From Paenibacillus_AA sp045062745 (lineage in GTDB: Bacteria > Bacillota > Bacilli > Paenibacillales > NBRC-103111), in assembly GCF_045062745.1 (NCBI RefSeq), contig NZ_JBJGED010000010.1, positions 124,001 to 188,000 of the forward strand: a stretch of DNA of 64,000 nt, written 5' to 3'. The position numbers were made by a program, and so were the translations under genes. The notes below the pieces were generated by a model. The model saw only the letters and a program-made list of their open reading frames with translations. It searched no databases and was not told where the DNA came from. Positions 24,950-33,876 of the stretch are shown one piece after another (the first letter of the stretch is position 1; each line of letters begins with the position of its first letter).

Positions 24950-26101
24950 TCACGCGGATTGTGTTTCCCGCGTACGGATCGGGGTCAGCAGATAGAGAGG
25001 CGTCGGGACTTCGGCCGGCCGAATGACGAGCGGGCTCATGCCGCCCGTCAGGCGAATGCTGGCATCGGCGTCGCCCAGGGCGCGCATCAGCTCGGCCATA
25101 TAGCGGCCGTTGAAGAAGACGGTGCTCGGCTCTCCGTGCAGGCTGTGAAGCGGAATCTCCGCCACCGCATCTCCTGCGTCACTGTTCATCGAGCTGATGC
25201 GCAGCGGTTGATTCGGCCGGGCCTCCAGCCGGACAAGAGCTTCTGCGCCGGCCAGCAGACAGACTCGCTCCAGTGCCAGTACAAGGCGCGGGGCGTTCAC
25301 GATCAGCTCGGTCACGTTCGCACGCGGAATGAGCTTGTCGGTCGGCGGGAACGTCCCCTCGAGCAGCACGGACGAAAGCCGGAACGAGTTGTTGCGGAAC
25401 CGGATCCGGTTAGGGTCGATCTCGATTTCGGTCATGTCGTCGTCGTTCACTAACATTTTACATAAATCGGATAGCGTTGCGCCAGGGACCACGACTTCGA
25501 TGGGGGCCGCGTCCAGGCGGTCGGCCGGAAGCTCCAGCGTATGCGAGGCGAGCCGGATGCTGTCCGTGGCCAGCAGCCTCACCTTGTCCGTATCGAACGT
25601 ACAGAGCACCCCCGTGAGGAGCGGCCTCGTATCCGTTGCCGAGACGGCGAAGGAAACGCGGCTGATCGCGGCCTTCAGCATGCGATTCGTCATCCGGACC
25701 GTGCGGTCCGGCGAGCCGAAGCCAGACATGAGGGGGAATTCTTCGGCGCTAGCGCCGCTTAGCCGGACGACGGTCGAGTCGGCCCGGACCGTCAACTGAT
25801 GCCGGTCGTCCAGCTCGATCCGGACTTCGCCGGCAGGAAGCTTGCGAACCGTCTCCAGCAAATAAAGCCCGGGCACGACGACACGGTGAACGTGTGAATC
25901 ACTGGCGGATGAGTCGCGCGGCAGCAGCGGAACCTCGACCTGAATCATAACTTTGGTGTTGCTGGCGGTGACGCTGAGCCGTTCCGGATGCAGCTCCAGC
26001 AGAACGCCCGCAAGAATCGGCAGCGGACCGGACGGCTCGATCGCTTTGGCCGCGTGCTGCAGCGCCTTAAGCAGCTCGTTCTGGGACAGTAGGGCGATCA
26101 T
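24950..26101 (-). CDS. Second DNA polymerase III beta sliding clamp (DnaN paralogue)
   Basis: A 383-residue protein of normal clamp length. It starts MIALLSQNELLKALQHAAKAI; DnaN landmarks include LPILAGVLLEL, SVTASNTKVMIQVEVPL, RVSFAVSATDTRPLLTGVL, LLATDSIRLASHTL, and the C-terminal PTPLYLLTPIRT in place of canonical YLLLPVRL. It is far from any dnaA/recF context, and instead sits 8 bp downstream of a ribbon-helix-helix gene. Replicative dnaN should exist elsewhere. Accessory clamps are known in some Bacilli; a repair, competence or sporulation role is only a guess. Confidence 0.9.
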   Translation of the reverse strand: MIALLSQNELLKALQHAAKAIEPSGPLPILAGVLLELHPERLSVTASNTKVMIQVEVPLLPRDSSASDSHVHRVVVPGLYLLETVRKLPAGEVRIELDDRHQLTVRADSTVVRLSGASAEEFPLMSGFGSPDRTVRMTNRMLKAAISRVSFAVSATDTRPLLTGVLCTFDTDKVRLLATDSIRLASHTLELPADRLDAAPIEVVVPGATLSDLCKMLVNDDDMTEIEIDPNRIRFRNNSFRLSSVLLEGTFPPTDKLIPRANVTELIVNAPRLVLALERVCLLAGAEALVRLEARPNQPLRISSMNSDAGDAVAEIPLHSLHGEPSTVFFNGRYMAELMRALGDADASIRLTGGMSPLVIRPAEVPTPLYLLTPIRTRETQSA

Positions 26102-26109
26102 GGCTTCAC

Positions 26110-26370
26110 CTAGCTTTCGATGGGTTCATGCGAATCATGCTTCATATAACGTTCGATCATAGCGCGGATGACTTCGGATTTGGTGGACCGGGCCGCCTCG
26201 ACTTTATGCTCGAACGCCTCCCACAGTTCCTCAGGCAGCGTGACGGACACTTTCTTCGTCTGGCCGATTCGCTTCCGTCCGGCGCCGGACCGGGGGCCGC
26301 CCCGGTTCAGGAGCAGACTAAGCTGGCCCTCTTCGGTCGGAATGTACATCTTGGCAGATTTGTCGGTCAT
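26110..26370 (-). CDS. Ribbon-helix-helix (CopG-like) protein
   Basis: An 86-residue basic protein. After a Gly/Pro-rich segment (NRGGPRSGAGRKRIG) comes the RHH fold: KKVSVTLPEELWEAFEHKVEAARSTKSEVIRAMIERYM. The strand residues that read DNA are in KVSVTLP. ATG 26370 is preferred; an in-frame ATG at 26388 is possible. The clamp gene follows 8 bp later, with its ribosome site overlapping this stop, so the two are translated together. It may bind DNA as a regulator of the pair or help load the clamp paralogue (inference). Confidence 0.8.
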   Translation of the reverse strand: MTDKSAKMYIPTEEGQLSLLLNRGGPRSGAGRKRIGQTKKVSVTLPEELWEAFEHKVEAARSTKSEVIRAMIERYMKHDSHEPIES

Positions 26371-26553
26371 GGGGAACCAGCCTTTCATTTGGTTAGGTTA
26401 GTTTAGCGCTATGAAAAAAGTTACTTTTATCAAAAGGACTCTACATTAACTGTATCAAAATCGTCCCTAATTAGCAATACGAATCGCCCCGTCTGCTTGA
26501 CCGCACGGATCTATGGTACAATATGACGATATGGATACCAGGAGGCCGGTCGG

Positions 26554-27264
26554 ATGATGAAGCTGGAAAACGTAATGCAGGAGCTGGAAGCGCTCGGAAC
26601 GGAGCAGACGAAGCGGACGCTCATTCGCCACGGGGCGATGGAGCCTGTGTCCGGCGTGAAGATCGGCGATATGAAGAAGCTGGTGAAGGCGGTTAAGAAG
26701 GACCAGGCGCTTGCGGCGAAGCTGTATGAGACGGGTCATTACGACGCGATGTACTTGGCCGGGCTGACCGTGGATCCGGGTCAAGTGACGAAGCCGATGC
26801 TGCAGAGCTGGGTGAAAAGCGCCTACTGCTACACGCTTGCCGAGTATACGGTGGCGAATCTCGCGGCGGAGAGCGCCTATGGGGTAGAGCTGGCGAGGGA
26901 ATGGATCGATTCGGAGGAGGAGTTCGTCGCAACATGCGGCTGGAGCACATATGCGAACTACCTGAGCGTGACGCCGGACGAGGAGCTGGACTTGACAGAG
27001 ATTCGCGGCTTGCTGAAGCGCGTGCGGGAGACGATCCACGAGCAGCCGAACCGGGTGCGCTATACGATGAACATGTTCGTCATTTGCACGGGATCGTTTG
27101 TGGAGGCGCTGCATGAGGAAGCGGAGGATGCGGCCAAGCAGATCGGCGCGGTGCGTGTCAACATGGGGGATACCGCGTGCAAAGTCCCGCTTGCCGCGGA
27201 GTATATTCGCAAAGTCGAGGCGGCCGGCAAGCGGGGCGTGAAGAAAAAAACGTGCATTTGCTGA
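26554..27264 (+). CDS. AlkD-like DNA alkylation repair protein
   Basis: A 236-residue all-helical HEAT-like repeat protein of the DNA alkylation repair (AlkC/AlkD) superfamily, with the characteristic early segment SGVKIGDMKKLVKAVKKDQALAAKLYETGHYDAMYLAGL. Classical AlkD is a DNA glycosylase removing N3- and N7-alkyl purines. This shorter, diverged branch often lacks proven glycosylase activity. ATG 26554 follows AGGAGG. The C-terminus (GKRGVKKKTCIC) is basic and ends in a Cys pair. Divergent from the RHH/clamp pair, placing two DNA-metabolism units back to back. Confidence 0.85.
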   Translation: MMKLENVMQELEALGTEQTKRTLIRHGAMEPVSGVKIGDMKKLVKAVKKDQALAAKLYETGHYDAMYLAGLTVDPGQVTKPMLQSWVKSAYCYTLAEYTVANLAAESAYGVELAREWIDSEEEFVATCGWSTYANYLSVTPDEELDLTEIRGLLKRVRETIHEQPNRVRYTMNMFVICTGSFVEALHEEAEDAAKQIGAVRVNMGDTACKVPLAAEYIRKVEAAGKRGVKKKTCIC

Positions 27265-27297
27265 TTCGGGTGAAGCCGGCTCCATTCACGATCCGCT

Positions 27298-27363
27298 AAC
27301 CTCCTGTTATCGTTCCCGCGCTGCCGAGACCCGGCGGTTCGGGGGCGATAGCGGGAGGTTTTC
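27298..27363 (+). terminator. Terminator-like stem-loop after the AlkD-like gene
   Basis: AACCTCCTGTTATCG (27298-27312) and CGATAGCGGGAGGTT (27346-27360) pair with two wobbles and are followed by TTC. The long loop itself contains CCG/CGG arms. Confidence 0.55.
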
Positions 27364-27429
27364 ACGTTGACGGCGGCCGTGTGGCACCGATTGGGTCGAA
27401 TGCCCATACTCTGTTGACATAAGACAGAG

Positions 27430-29280
27430 ATGGGATGTGTGAACAAGATGTGGTTTGATCCTTATGCCGGGTGGAGCGGCCATCCGGTCCATTTCCAGGT
27501 GCAGCCGTACCCGCAGGCGCCGTACTATCCGCCCGTCGCCTGGCCTGACGATCCCAGGTTCGCTCGACCGTTCCAAGCGGCGATGCTATACCCGATTCCC
27601 GTTATGACGACGCACGGAACCCGGTGGGGCTATATCAACGATCGGGGCGCCGTCTTCATCCGGCCGCAGTTCGATTATGCGCATGATTTTCAGAAAAACG
27701 GGTTGGCGATCGTCGATGTGCAAGGCCGAAGCGGAATTATCCGCTTATCGGGAGAGTACTTGGTGAAACCCGTCTTCGCTTCGATCACGGAGTTCTCCGA
27801 AGGCCGGGCAGCCGTGAGCGACGGGCAAGGGTATCGCGTTATCGACGAGTCCGGGCATGTGCTGACGCCGCACCCCTTCTCGTATATCGGAACGTTTCAC
27901 GACGGCCGGGCGCTCTTCACACCCATGGGTGAGATGTCCAAGTACGGCTACTTGGATTTGCAAGGACACATCGTTATTCCGCCGGTGCTCCAGTCTGCGG
28001 GCGATTTCCGGAACGGCAAAGCGGTTGTCCAGATCCGCGAAAACGAGTACGCCCTCATCGGTCTGGACGGACGGCGGCTCACCACGTACCATTACCCCTA
28101 TGTCGGCCCGCTCGGAGAAGGGCTGCTGGCGTTCCAGCAGGCGCAGAACGGCCCGTACGGCTACTTGAACGAGCAGGGCCAAGTCGTCATCAGCCCGCGT
28201 TACGCGATGGCGCTTCCTTTTGAAGGCGGTCGCGCGATCGTCAATACTTCAAGCGGGGTCAGCAATAAGTACGGGCTGATCGACCGGAACGGCAAGTACA
28301 TCCTGCCGCCGGAATACAACGATATCCAGTGGCTGGGCGATCAGCGCATCGCGGTAGGGAAGGCGATCGATCCGGAACAGCCGTTCATCGGCTCCAAATA
28401 TGCGCTCGCGGAATCGAACCGGGGTCACCTGCTGACGGACTATATGTTTTACGGCATCGAGCCTTATAAAAACGGCATGGCTTCCGCCGATGACGGCCAG
28501 CGGGTATATTTCATCGACCGCAACGGCCGTCCGGCCCCGCACACTCCGAAGGTCGAGGGCAGCGGCACCCTGCGTTGGGTCGGCTCGCTGATCAGCGCCA
28601 ATGTGGATCAGAGGCAGTCGTATTACGACCGGTGGGGGAGGCTTGTATGGCGGCCGAGTACGGTCATTCCGCTCACAGGCACGCTCCGGGTGAAGGAGGG
28701 CAAGTACAAGCCGAACCGGAATTACCTCGTGTATTACCCGCAGGTGGAGGGCATGGAGGACGCCAAGGTGCAGCGGGAGGTTAACGAGAAGCTGAAGGCG
28801 CTGTCCCAGCTCAAGCCGATTCCCGCCGACCAGCAGCTCGAATACAGCTACACGGGCGATTTTCAGATCGGATTTTTCAAAAAGAACTTGCTTGTCCTGC
28901 AGCTGAACGGCTACAACTACCCCTTCGGCGCCGCGCACGGCATGCCTTCGATGATATACGCCAATTTGAATTTGAAAACCGGAGAGTTCTATGAGCTGCA
29001 GGATTTGTTCAAGCCGGGCAGCCCCTATGTGCAAGTGCTGAGCGAGATCGTGGGGAAAATGATCAAGACGGATCCGCAGTATTCGTATGTGTTCCCCGAC
29101 ACCTATAAGGGAATTTCGCCGGATCAGCCGTTCTATGTGACGGAGGATGCGCTGCACCTGTATTTCGCCCCGTATGAGATTGCCCCTTATGCGGCCGGCT
29201 TCCCGACGTTCAACATCCCGTTCCGGATGATTGAAGGCATTATCAACAAGGAAGGCTCGTTCTGGCAGTCGTTTCACTAG
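27430..29280 (+). CDS. WG-repeat protein with DUF3298-like C-terminal domain
   Basis: A 616-residue protein. Residues about 60-360 hold at least six WG-type repeats with the pattern WGYINDRGAVFIRPQF / YGYLDLQGHIVIPPVL / YGYLNEQGQVVISPRY / YGLIDRNGKYILPPEY. About 420-610 resemble the DUF3298 (RsiV-type) domain: YLVYYPQVEG, LVLQLNGYNYPFGAAHGMPS, FYVTEDALHLYFAPYEIAPYAAGFPTFNIPF. No signal peptide is evident; the N-terminus is Pro/Tyr-rich. Start is uncertain: ATG 27430, GTG 27439 or ATG 27448, none with a good ribosome site. Peptidoglycan or envelope sensing is plausible, since it sits next to murE. Confidence 0.85.
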   Translation: MGCVNKMWFDPYAGWSGHPVHFQVQPYPQAPYYPPVAWPDDPRFARPFQAAMLYPIPVMTTHGTRWGYINDRGAVFIRPQFDYAHDFQKNGLAIVDVQGRSGIIRLSGEYLVKPVFASITEFSEGRAAVSDGQGYRVIDESGHVLTPHPFSYIGTFHDGRALFTPMGEMSKYGYLDLQGHIVIPPVLQSAGDFRNGKAVVQIRENEYALIGLDGRRLTTYHYPYVGPLGEGLLAFQQAQNGPYGYLNEQGQVVISPRYAMALPFEGGRAIVNTSSGVSNKYGLIDRNGKYILPPEYNDIQWLGDQRIAVGKAIDPEQPFIGSKYALAESNRGHLLTDYMFYGIEPYKNGMASADDGQRVYFIDRNGRPAPHTPKVEGSGTLRWVGSLISANVDQRQSYYDRWGRLVWRPSTVIPLTGTLRVKEGKYKPNRNYLVYYPQVEGMEDAKVQREVNEKLKALSQLKPIPADQQLEYSYTGDFQIGFFKKNLLVLQLNGYNYPFGAAHGMPSMIYANLNLKTGEFYELQDLFKPGSPYVQVLSEIVGKMIKTDPQYSYVFPDTYKGISPDQPFYVTEDALHLYFAPYEIAPYAAGFPTFNIPFRMIEGIINKEGSFWQSFH

Positions 29281-29340
29281 GAGCAGACGGGCGTACGGCG
29301 TTCGTGCTATGATACGGAGAAATGAATCGCCTGTCAGGAG

Positions 29341-30846
29341 ATGATGGAGTTGAAGCTACTCGAGCTTGTAAAACAAATGCCCGATGCGCGGGTCCAGGGT
29401 GACGTGAACGTCGAAATCACCGGAATCAGTATGCATTCGCAGCATGTGCGGCCCGGCGACCTCTTCGTCTGCGTGCCCGGCATCCCGGGCTTGCAGGAGG
29501 ACCGCCATCCGTACGCCGGCGCTGCAGCCAGAGCCGGGGCGGTCGCGATCGTAGCGGAGCGGGACGTCGATGCGGAGGTTCCCGTCATACGAGTGCCGAG
29601 CGCCCGGCTAGCGATGGCGATGATGGCCGCCCATCTGAACGGCCATCCCAGCCGCAGCCTGAAGCTCATCGGCGTAACCGGGACGAACGGGAAGACGACC
29701 ACCTGCCACATGATCGAAGCGATTCTCGCGCACGCGGGGCATCGGACCGGCCTCATGGGCAATCTCGGTACGAAGATCGGTTCAGAGTCGCAGGAGACGA
29801 AGATCAACACGCAGGACCCGCCGCAGCTGCAGGCGAATTTGCGTCGAATGCGGGACGACTCCGTCGAATACGCCGTCATGGAAGCCTCGTCGCAAGGCCT
29901 GCACATGAGCCGGGTGCAGGCCTGCTCGTTCCGTGCCGCGGTGTTCACGAACTTGACGCAGGACCACCTCGACTATCATGGGACGATGGAAGCTTATTTG
30001 GACGCCAAAGCGATCCTGTTCCGCCAGCTGGGCTCGGAGCCGGGGCCGACATCGGAATCGTCGCCGAAGCCGTACGCGGTACTGAATGCGGATGATCCGG
30101 CCTCTGTATACCTCCGGCGGCAAACCGCGGGCCATGTGGAAGTGCGAACTTACGGATTCGCCGAGGAGGCCGACGTGAGGGCGGCCGAAGTGGAGCTGAC
30201 CGCGCAGGGTACCCGGTTCGAGCTGCAGTCATGGAAGGGCAGCTTTCCGATCGTGCTGCCGATGGTGGGCCGGTTCAACGTCTCCAATGCGCTGGCCGCG
30301 ATCACGGTGGCGCTCATGGAGGACGTTCCGTTGCCCGTGATCCGGGAAGGCATGGAACGCTTCTCCGGCGTCCCCGGGCGGATGGAGATCATAGATGCCG
30401 GCCAGCCTTATCTCGTCTTGGCCGACTACGCACATTCGCCGGATGGGCTCGAGAAGGCGCTCTCCACGCTGCGGGAGTTCGCCCGGGGGAAGGTCCTCAC
30501 CGTGTTCGGCTGCGGCGGCCAGCGGGATCGGGCCAAGCGGCCGGTCATGGGAGAGGTCGTGGCCAGGTACAGCGACATCGTCGTGGCAACATCGGATAAC
30601 CCTAGGAAAGAAGATCCTCACCAAATCTTGGCGGACATCGAAGAAGGGTTCCGGAACGCGGGCTATACCGCCTACGAGCTCATCGAGAATCGGCGCGACG
30701 CGATCGGAAGAGCAATCCGGCTCGCGGCGCCCGGAGACATCGTGCTGATCGCGGGCAAAGGCCACGAGACGTACCAGATCGGGCCGGAGGGCACGGTTCA
30801 CTTCGATGACCGGGAAGAAGCGAGAATCGCGATGCTGTGGAGGTAG
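29341..30846 (+). CDS. murE: UDP-MurNAc-tripeptide synthetase (meso-DAP type)
   Basis: About 500 residues; adds meso-diaminopimelate to UDP-MurNAc-Ala-Glu in peptidoglycan synthesis. P-loop GVTGTNGKTTT (about 107-117), the catalytic-site SSQGLHMSR, NALAAI, and the specificity motif DNPRKEDP, in which DNPR selects meso-DAP. AGGAG at 29336-29340 abuts the first ATG (29341); ATG 29344 or TTG 29350 have better spacing, so the true N-terminus may be three residues shorter. It is outside a dcw cluster and followed by an HTH gene and def. It may be the sole murE or a paralogue. Confidence 0.94.
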   Translation: MMELKLLELVKQMPDARVQGDVNVEITGISMHSQHVRPGDLFVCVPGIPGLQEDRHPYAGAAARAGAVAIVAERDVDAEVPVIRVPSARLAMAMMAAHLNGHPSRSLKLIGVTGTNGKTTTCHMIEAILAHAGHRTGLMGNLGTKIGSESQETKINTQDPPQLQANLRRMRDDSVEYAVMEASSQGLHMSRVQACSFRAAVFTNLTQDHLDYHGTMEAYLDAKAILFRQLGSEPGPTSESSPKPYAVLNADDPASVYLRRQTAGHVEVRTYGFAEEADVRAAEVELTAQGTRFELQSWKGSFPIVLPMVGRFNVSNALAAITVALMEDVPLPVIREGMERFSGVPGRMEIIDAGQPYLVLADYAHSPDGLEKALSTLREFARGKVLTVFGCGGQRDRAKRPVMGEVVARYSDIVVATSDNPRKEDPHQILADIEEGFRNAGYTAYELIENRRDAIGRAIRLAAPGDIVLIAGKGHETYQIGPEGTVHFDDREEARIAMLWR

Positions 30847-30854
30847 ATGGACGC

Positions 30855-31097
30855 ATGCTGGAATGGATGCTAAGGAAAGTGATGGCCGATCGCGGGATTT
30901 GGTCGGGTGTGGCGCTCGCGAAGCTGCTGCAGGAGAAGGCGGCTTACCGGCTGTCGGCGCCGTCGATCAGCGCGCTGCTCCGCAGCCAGCCGAAGCAGAT
31001 GAAGGCGGACACGCTCGATGCGCTGTGCACGGCGCTCGATTGCACGCCAAGCGACCTATGGGTATACACCCCGCCGAAGCGGGCGAAGGGGGCGTAG
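30855..31097 (+). CDS. Small HTH (Cro/CI-like) regulator
   Basis: An 80-residue protein consisting of one helix-turn-helix domain: MLEWMLRKVMADRGIWSGVALAKLLQEKAAYRLSAPSISALLRSQPKQMKADTLDALCTALDCTPSDLWVYTP. It resembles the YozG/HTH_26 type of stand-alone XRE domain. ATG 30855 follows GGAGGT, which overlaps the murE stop. The gap to def is only 3 bp, so the three genes form one unit. A regulator embedded between murE and def is unusual; its target is unknown. Confidence 0.78.
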   Translation: MLEWMLRKVMADRGIWSGVALAKLLQEKAAYRLSAPSISALLRSQPKQMKADTLDALCTALDCTPSDLWVYTPPKRAKGA

Positions 31098-31100
31098 CCG

Positions 31101-31622
31101 ATGGGCGTGAAGTTGATATTGCCGTTCGGCGATCCGATCCTGCGGAAGCCGGCGAAGCCCGTGGAAGCGTTGACGCCCAAAGTGCTCAAGCTGCTGGACG
31201 ATATGGCGGAGACGCTGTATGCCGAGCCGGGTCGGGCCGGGCTCGCCGCCCCTCAGGTAGGGATCCTGCGGCAGCTGGTCGTGATGGATTGCGGGGACGG
31301 CTTAGTGGAGCTGATCAATCCGGAGATCGTAGAGGCGAGCGGGCAACAGACCGGACCGGAAGCTTGCTTGTCGTTCCCGGGCTACTCCGGCAATGTGACG
31401 CGGCATAACGCTGTGAAGGTGAAGACGCAGACGCGGCAAGGCCGGTGGGTCGAGCTGCAGGCGGAGGGCTATCTCGCCCGGTGCATGCAGCATGAGATCG
31501 ATCATCTGCACGGGGTGCTGTACGTGGATCATGTTCGGGAGCAGTGGCTGTATGAGGACCGGACCGGACGGCGAATCCGGCTGATGGATGTGCTGAAGCT
31601 GAGCCGATCCGGCCAGGCGTAA
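31101..31622 (+). CDS. def: Peptide deformylase
   Basis: A 173-residue metalloenzyme that removes the formyl group from nascent proteins. Motif 1 GLAAPQVG (about 47-54), motif 2 EACLSFPG with Cys89 as metal ligand (Ala replaces the usual Gly of EGCLS), motif 3 QHEIDHLHG with two His ligands and catalytic Glu. ATG 31101 lies just after the HTH gene, within its trailing GGGG purine run. Probably one of several deformylases in the genome. Confidence 0.93.
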   Translation: MGVKLILPFGDPILRKPAKPVEALTPKVLKLLDDMAETLYAEPGRAGLAAPQVGILRQLVVMDCGDGLVELINPEIVEASGQQTGPEACLSFPGYSGNVTRHNAVKVKTQTRQGRWVELQAEGYLARCMQHEIDHLHGVLYVDHVREQWLYEDRTGRRIRLMDVLKLSRSGQA

Positions 31623-31650
31623 GGAAGCGCCGGCAGGCGCGAGCGTCCGG

Positions 31651-32382
31651 CTAGCCTTCCGCCAGGACGCTCAGCACCTTGCCGATCGAGTCGTTGATCA
31701 TATAGTTCGCATAACCGTCATAGGGGGTGGGCGATTTGTTGATCAGGAGCAATCGATCGCCCTTATAATGCTGGATCAGGCCCGCCGCCGGATAGACGGA
31801 CAGGGACGTTCCCGCGACGATCAGCATCTCGGCCGCCGAGATCCAATCCGCGGCGTCGGCGAACGTCTGCGTGTCCAATTGTTCCTGGTACAAGACGACG
31901 TCCGGCTTCACGATGCCTCCGCATTTCGTGCAGCGTGGAATCGGTTCCGGCGAAGCCAGGATGTGGTCGAGCGGATAGTAAGCTTCGCACACCATGCAGT
32001 AGTTGCGGTGCACGGAGCCGTGCAGCTCTAGCACGTTCTGACTGCCGGCCGCCTGGTGCAGCCCGTCGATGTTCTGGGTGATGACCGCCTTCAACCGGCC
32101 TTGCGCCTCAAGCGTTGCCAGTGCCCGATGGGCCGCGTTCGGCTGGGCGTCTTTGTGAATCATCCGGCTCGTATAGAACCGGTAGAACTCCGCCGTCTGC
32201 GTGTGGAAGAAGTCTCGGCTCAGCACTTCCTCCGGCGGGTGCTCCCGCCCATGCCCGGTGCGAAACAGCCCGTTCGCCGAGCGAAAATCCGGGATGCCGC
32301 TCTCGGTCGATGTGCCGGCCCCTCCGAAAAACACGATCGGAGCGCTGCTCTGTACGATTTCTTTCAGCTTGATGATGTCCAT
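31651..32382 (-). CDS. Sir2-family NAD-dependent protein deacylase
   Basis: A 243-residue sirtuin. Visible: FFGGAGTSTESGIPDFRS (NAD binding), ITQNIDGLH, catalytic His in LHGSVHRNYC, two Cys pairs (CMVC and CTKC) for zinc, KPDVVLY and AGTSLSVYPAAGL. It lacks the Tyr/Arg pair I would look for in class III desuccinylases (after the GGAGTS motif the segment reads NGLFRTG), so deacetylation is likely. ATG 32382 follows AGGGGG; TTG 32388 is an alternative. Convergent with def. Confidence 0.94.
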   Translation of the reverse strand: MDIIKLKEIVQSSAPIVFFGGAGTSTESGIPDFRSANGLFRTGHGREHPPEEVLSRDFFHTQTAEFYRFYTSRMIHKDAQPNAAHRALATLEAQGRLKAVITQNIDGLHQAAGSQNVLELHGSVHRNYCMVCEAYYPLDHILASPEPIPRCTKCGGIVKPDVVLYQEQLDTQTFADAADWISAAEMLIVAGTSLSVYPAAGLIQHYKGDRLLLINKSPTPYDGYANYMINDSIGKVLSVLAEG

Positions 32383-32580
32383 ACGCAAGTACCCCCTGTT
32401 GTCTCCTAAAGGCTTCCGCCCAACCCCCGCGTATTGCTGTCTGCTTCTATCCCTAATTATACCTCCGAACGAGCCGCACCTGCCACGAAATTCCGTTTCC
32501 CGCTATGCCTATTTCACAATTCCGTATAGAATGGGAAGAGAAATCCCGGGAACAACGACTCACATACAAAAAGGGACCCT

Positions 32581-33876
32581 ATGCAACCAAACCAAACAAA
32601 CAACCCTCTCGACCCGCTCTCATCCACACATAAAATAAAGTCCGATCCTGCGAGCAGCATCCGATTGATTGCACTAATCACCGCCATCTGCCTCTTGGCC
32701 GATTCGATGCTGTATGTGGTGCTGCCGCTCTATTGGCGGGAGGCGGGACTGACGTCGCTCTATGAAGTCGGCATCCTGTTGTCGGTGAATCGGTTCATCC
32801 GCCTGCCGCTCAATCCGATCGTCTCCTGGCTGTACCGGCGAATGAACATGACGACGGGCATGCTGATCGCCGTCATCCTGACCGGAGTCGTGACGTTCCT
32901 GTATGCGCAGGCGTCCGGATTCTGGTTCTGGTTCGCGCTCCGCTGTGCGTGGGGGCTCGTCTGGACATTCCTGCGGCTCGGGGCGTTTTACGCGATCCTG
33001 AATTTGTCGTCGGAGCACAATCGCGGGTTCCTGATGGGACAATACAACGGCTTGTCCCGCCTGGGCAGCTTGTTCGGCATGCTGGCCGGCGGCGGGCTCG
33101 TCTGGGTGATCGGCATGCGGCCGATCTTCCTGGCGTTCGCGGTGCTGACGCTCGGGGCGGTGTTCCTGGCGGTCAGGGTGAAAGCGGGCGCCGACCTGCA
33201 GCCGCATGCGGCGGCCGGTGAGACCGCCGCAGGCATCCATCCGCAGGCGGCCGCAGCCGCCGGGTTCCTCCGGCGGGTCGCCGGAGATCTGCTGGCGATG
33301 CCGGTGGCGCTCGCGCTGTTGACCGGCCTATTGACGGCCTACTTGTTCCAAGGCGTGTTCAGCTCGACGCTGAGCCACATCTTGGACCTGCGGCTGACGG
33401 GAGCCGGCATCGCCGGCAGCTTCCTGCTGAACGCGGCGATGCTCGGCGGACTGTTCCAGGCGGCGCGCTGGCTGTGGGAGCCGTGGCTCGCACCATGGAT
33501 CGGGCGGAAGTCCGACGAGTCGGGCCGGCGCATCCCGCTGCTCATCGTGACCTTATGTGCGACAGCCGCTCTGTTCGCACTGATCCCGGTACCCGCGCCG
33601 CTCATGCTGTGGCTGGCTGTGCTGCTGTTCATCCAGGCGGCCGCGACGGTCCTCACGACGCTGTGCGACACGATCGCCGCCGACGTCTCCTCCGCACGGA
33701 CGGACAAGGCGATGGTCATCACCGTCTACTCGATGATGGTCGACCTCGGCTCCGCGTTCGGGCCGATGATCGCCTACAGCTTCTCCGTCACGGCACTGTA
33801 CATGAGCTCGGCGGCGGTGCTTGCGGCCCTGGCCGGCCTATGGCTGCTTCGCCGTGAGCGTCAGATCGTCCATTGA
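32581..33876 (+). CDS. MFS transporter (12 TM)
   Basis: A 431-residue membrane protein with about 12 helices and a charged middle loop (about 200-225). Motif A is weak (RFIRLPLNPIVSWLYRRM), as in sugar-efflux/YfkF-like permeases. GLVWTFLRLGAFYAIL and SLFGMLAGGGLVW are typical packing stretches. ATG 32581 follows AAAAAGGGA. Substrate unknown. Its end overlaps the convergent lipoprotein gene by 16 bp. Confidence 0.86.
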   Translation: MQPNQTNNPLDPLSSTHKIKSDPASSIRLIALITAICLLADSMLYVVLPLYWREAGLTSLYEVGILLSVNRFIRLPLNPIVSWLYRRMNMTTGMLIAVILTGVVTFLYAQASGFWFWFALRCAWGLVWTFLRLGAFYAILNLSSEHNRGFLMGQYNGLSRLGSLFGMLAGGGLVWVIGMRPIFLAFAVLTLGAVFLAVRVKAGADLQPHAAAGETAAGIHPQAAAAAGFLRRVAGDLLAMPVALALLTGLLTAYLFQGVFSSTLSHILDLRLTGAGIAGSFLLNAAMLGGLFQAARWLWEPWLAPWIGRKSDESGRRIPLLIVTLCATAALFALIPVPAPLMLWLAVLLFIQAAATVLTTLCDTIAADVSSARTDKAMVITVYSMMVDLGSAFGPMIAYSFSVTALYMSSAAVLAALAGLWLLRRERQIVH

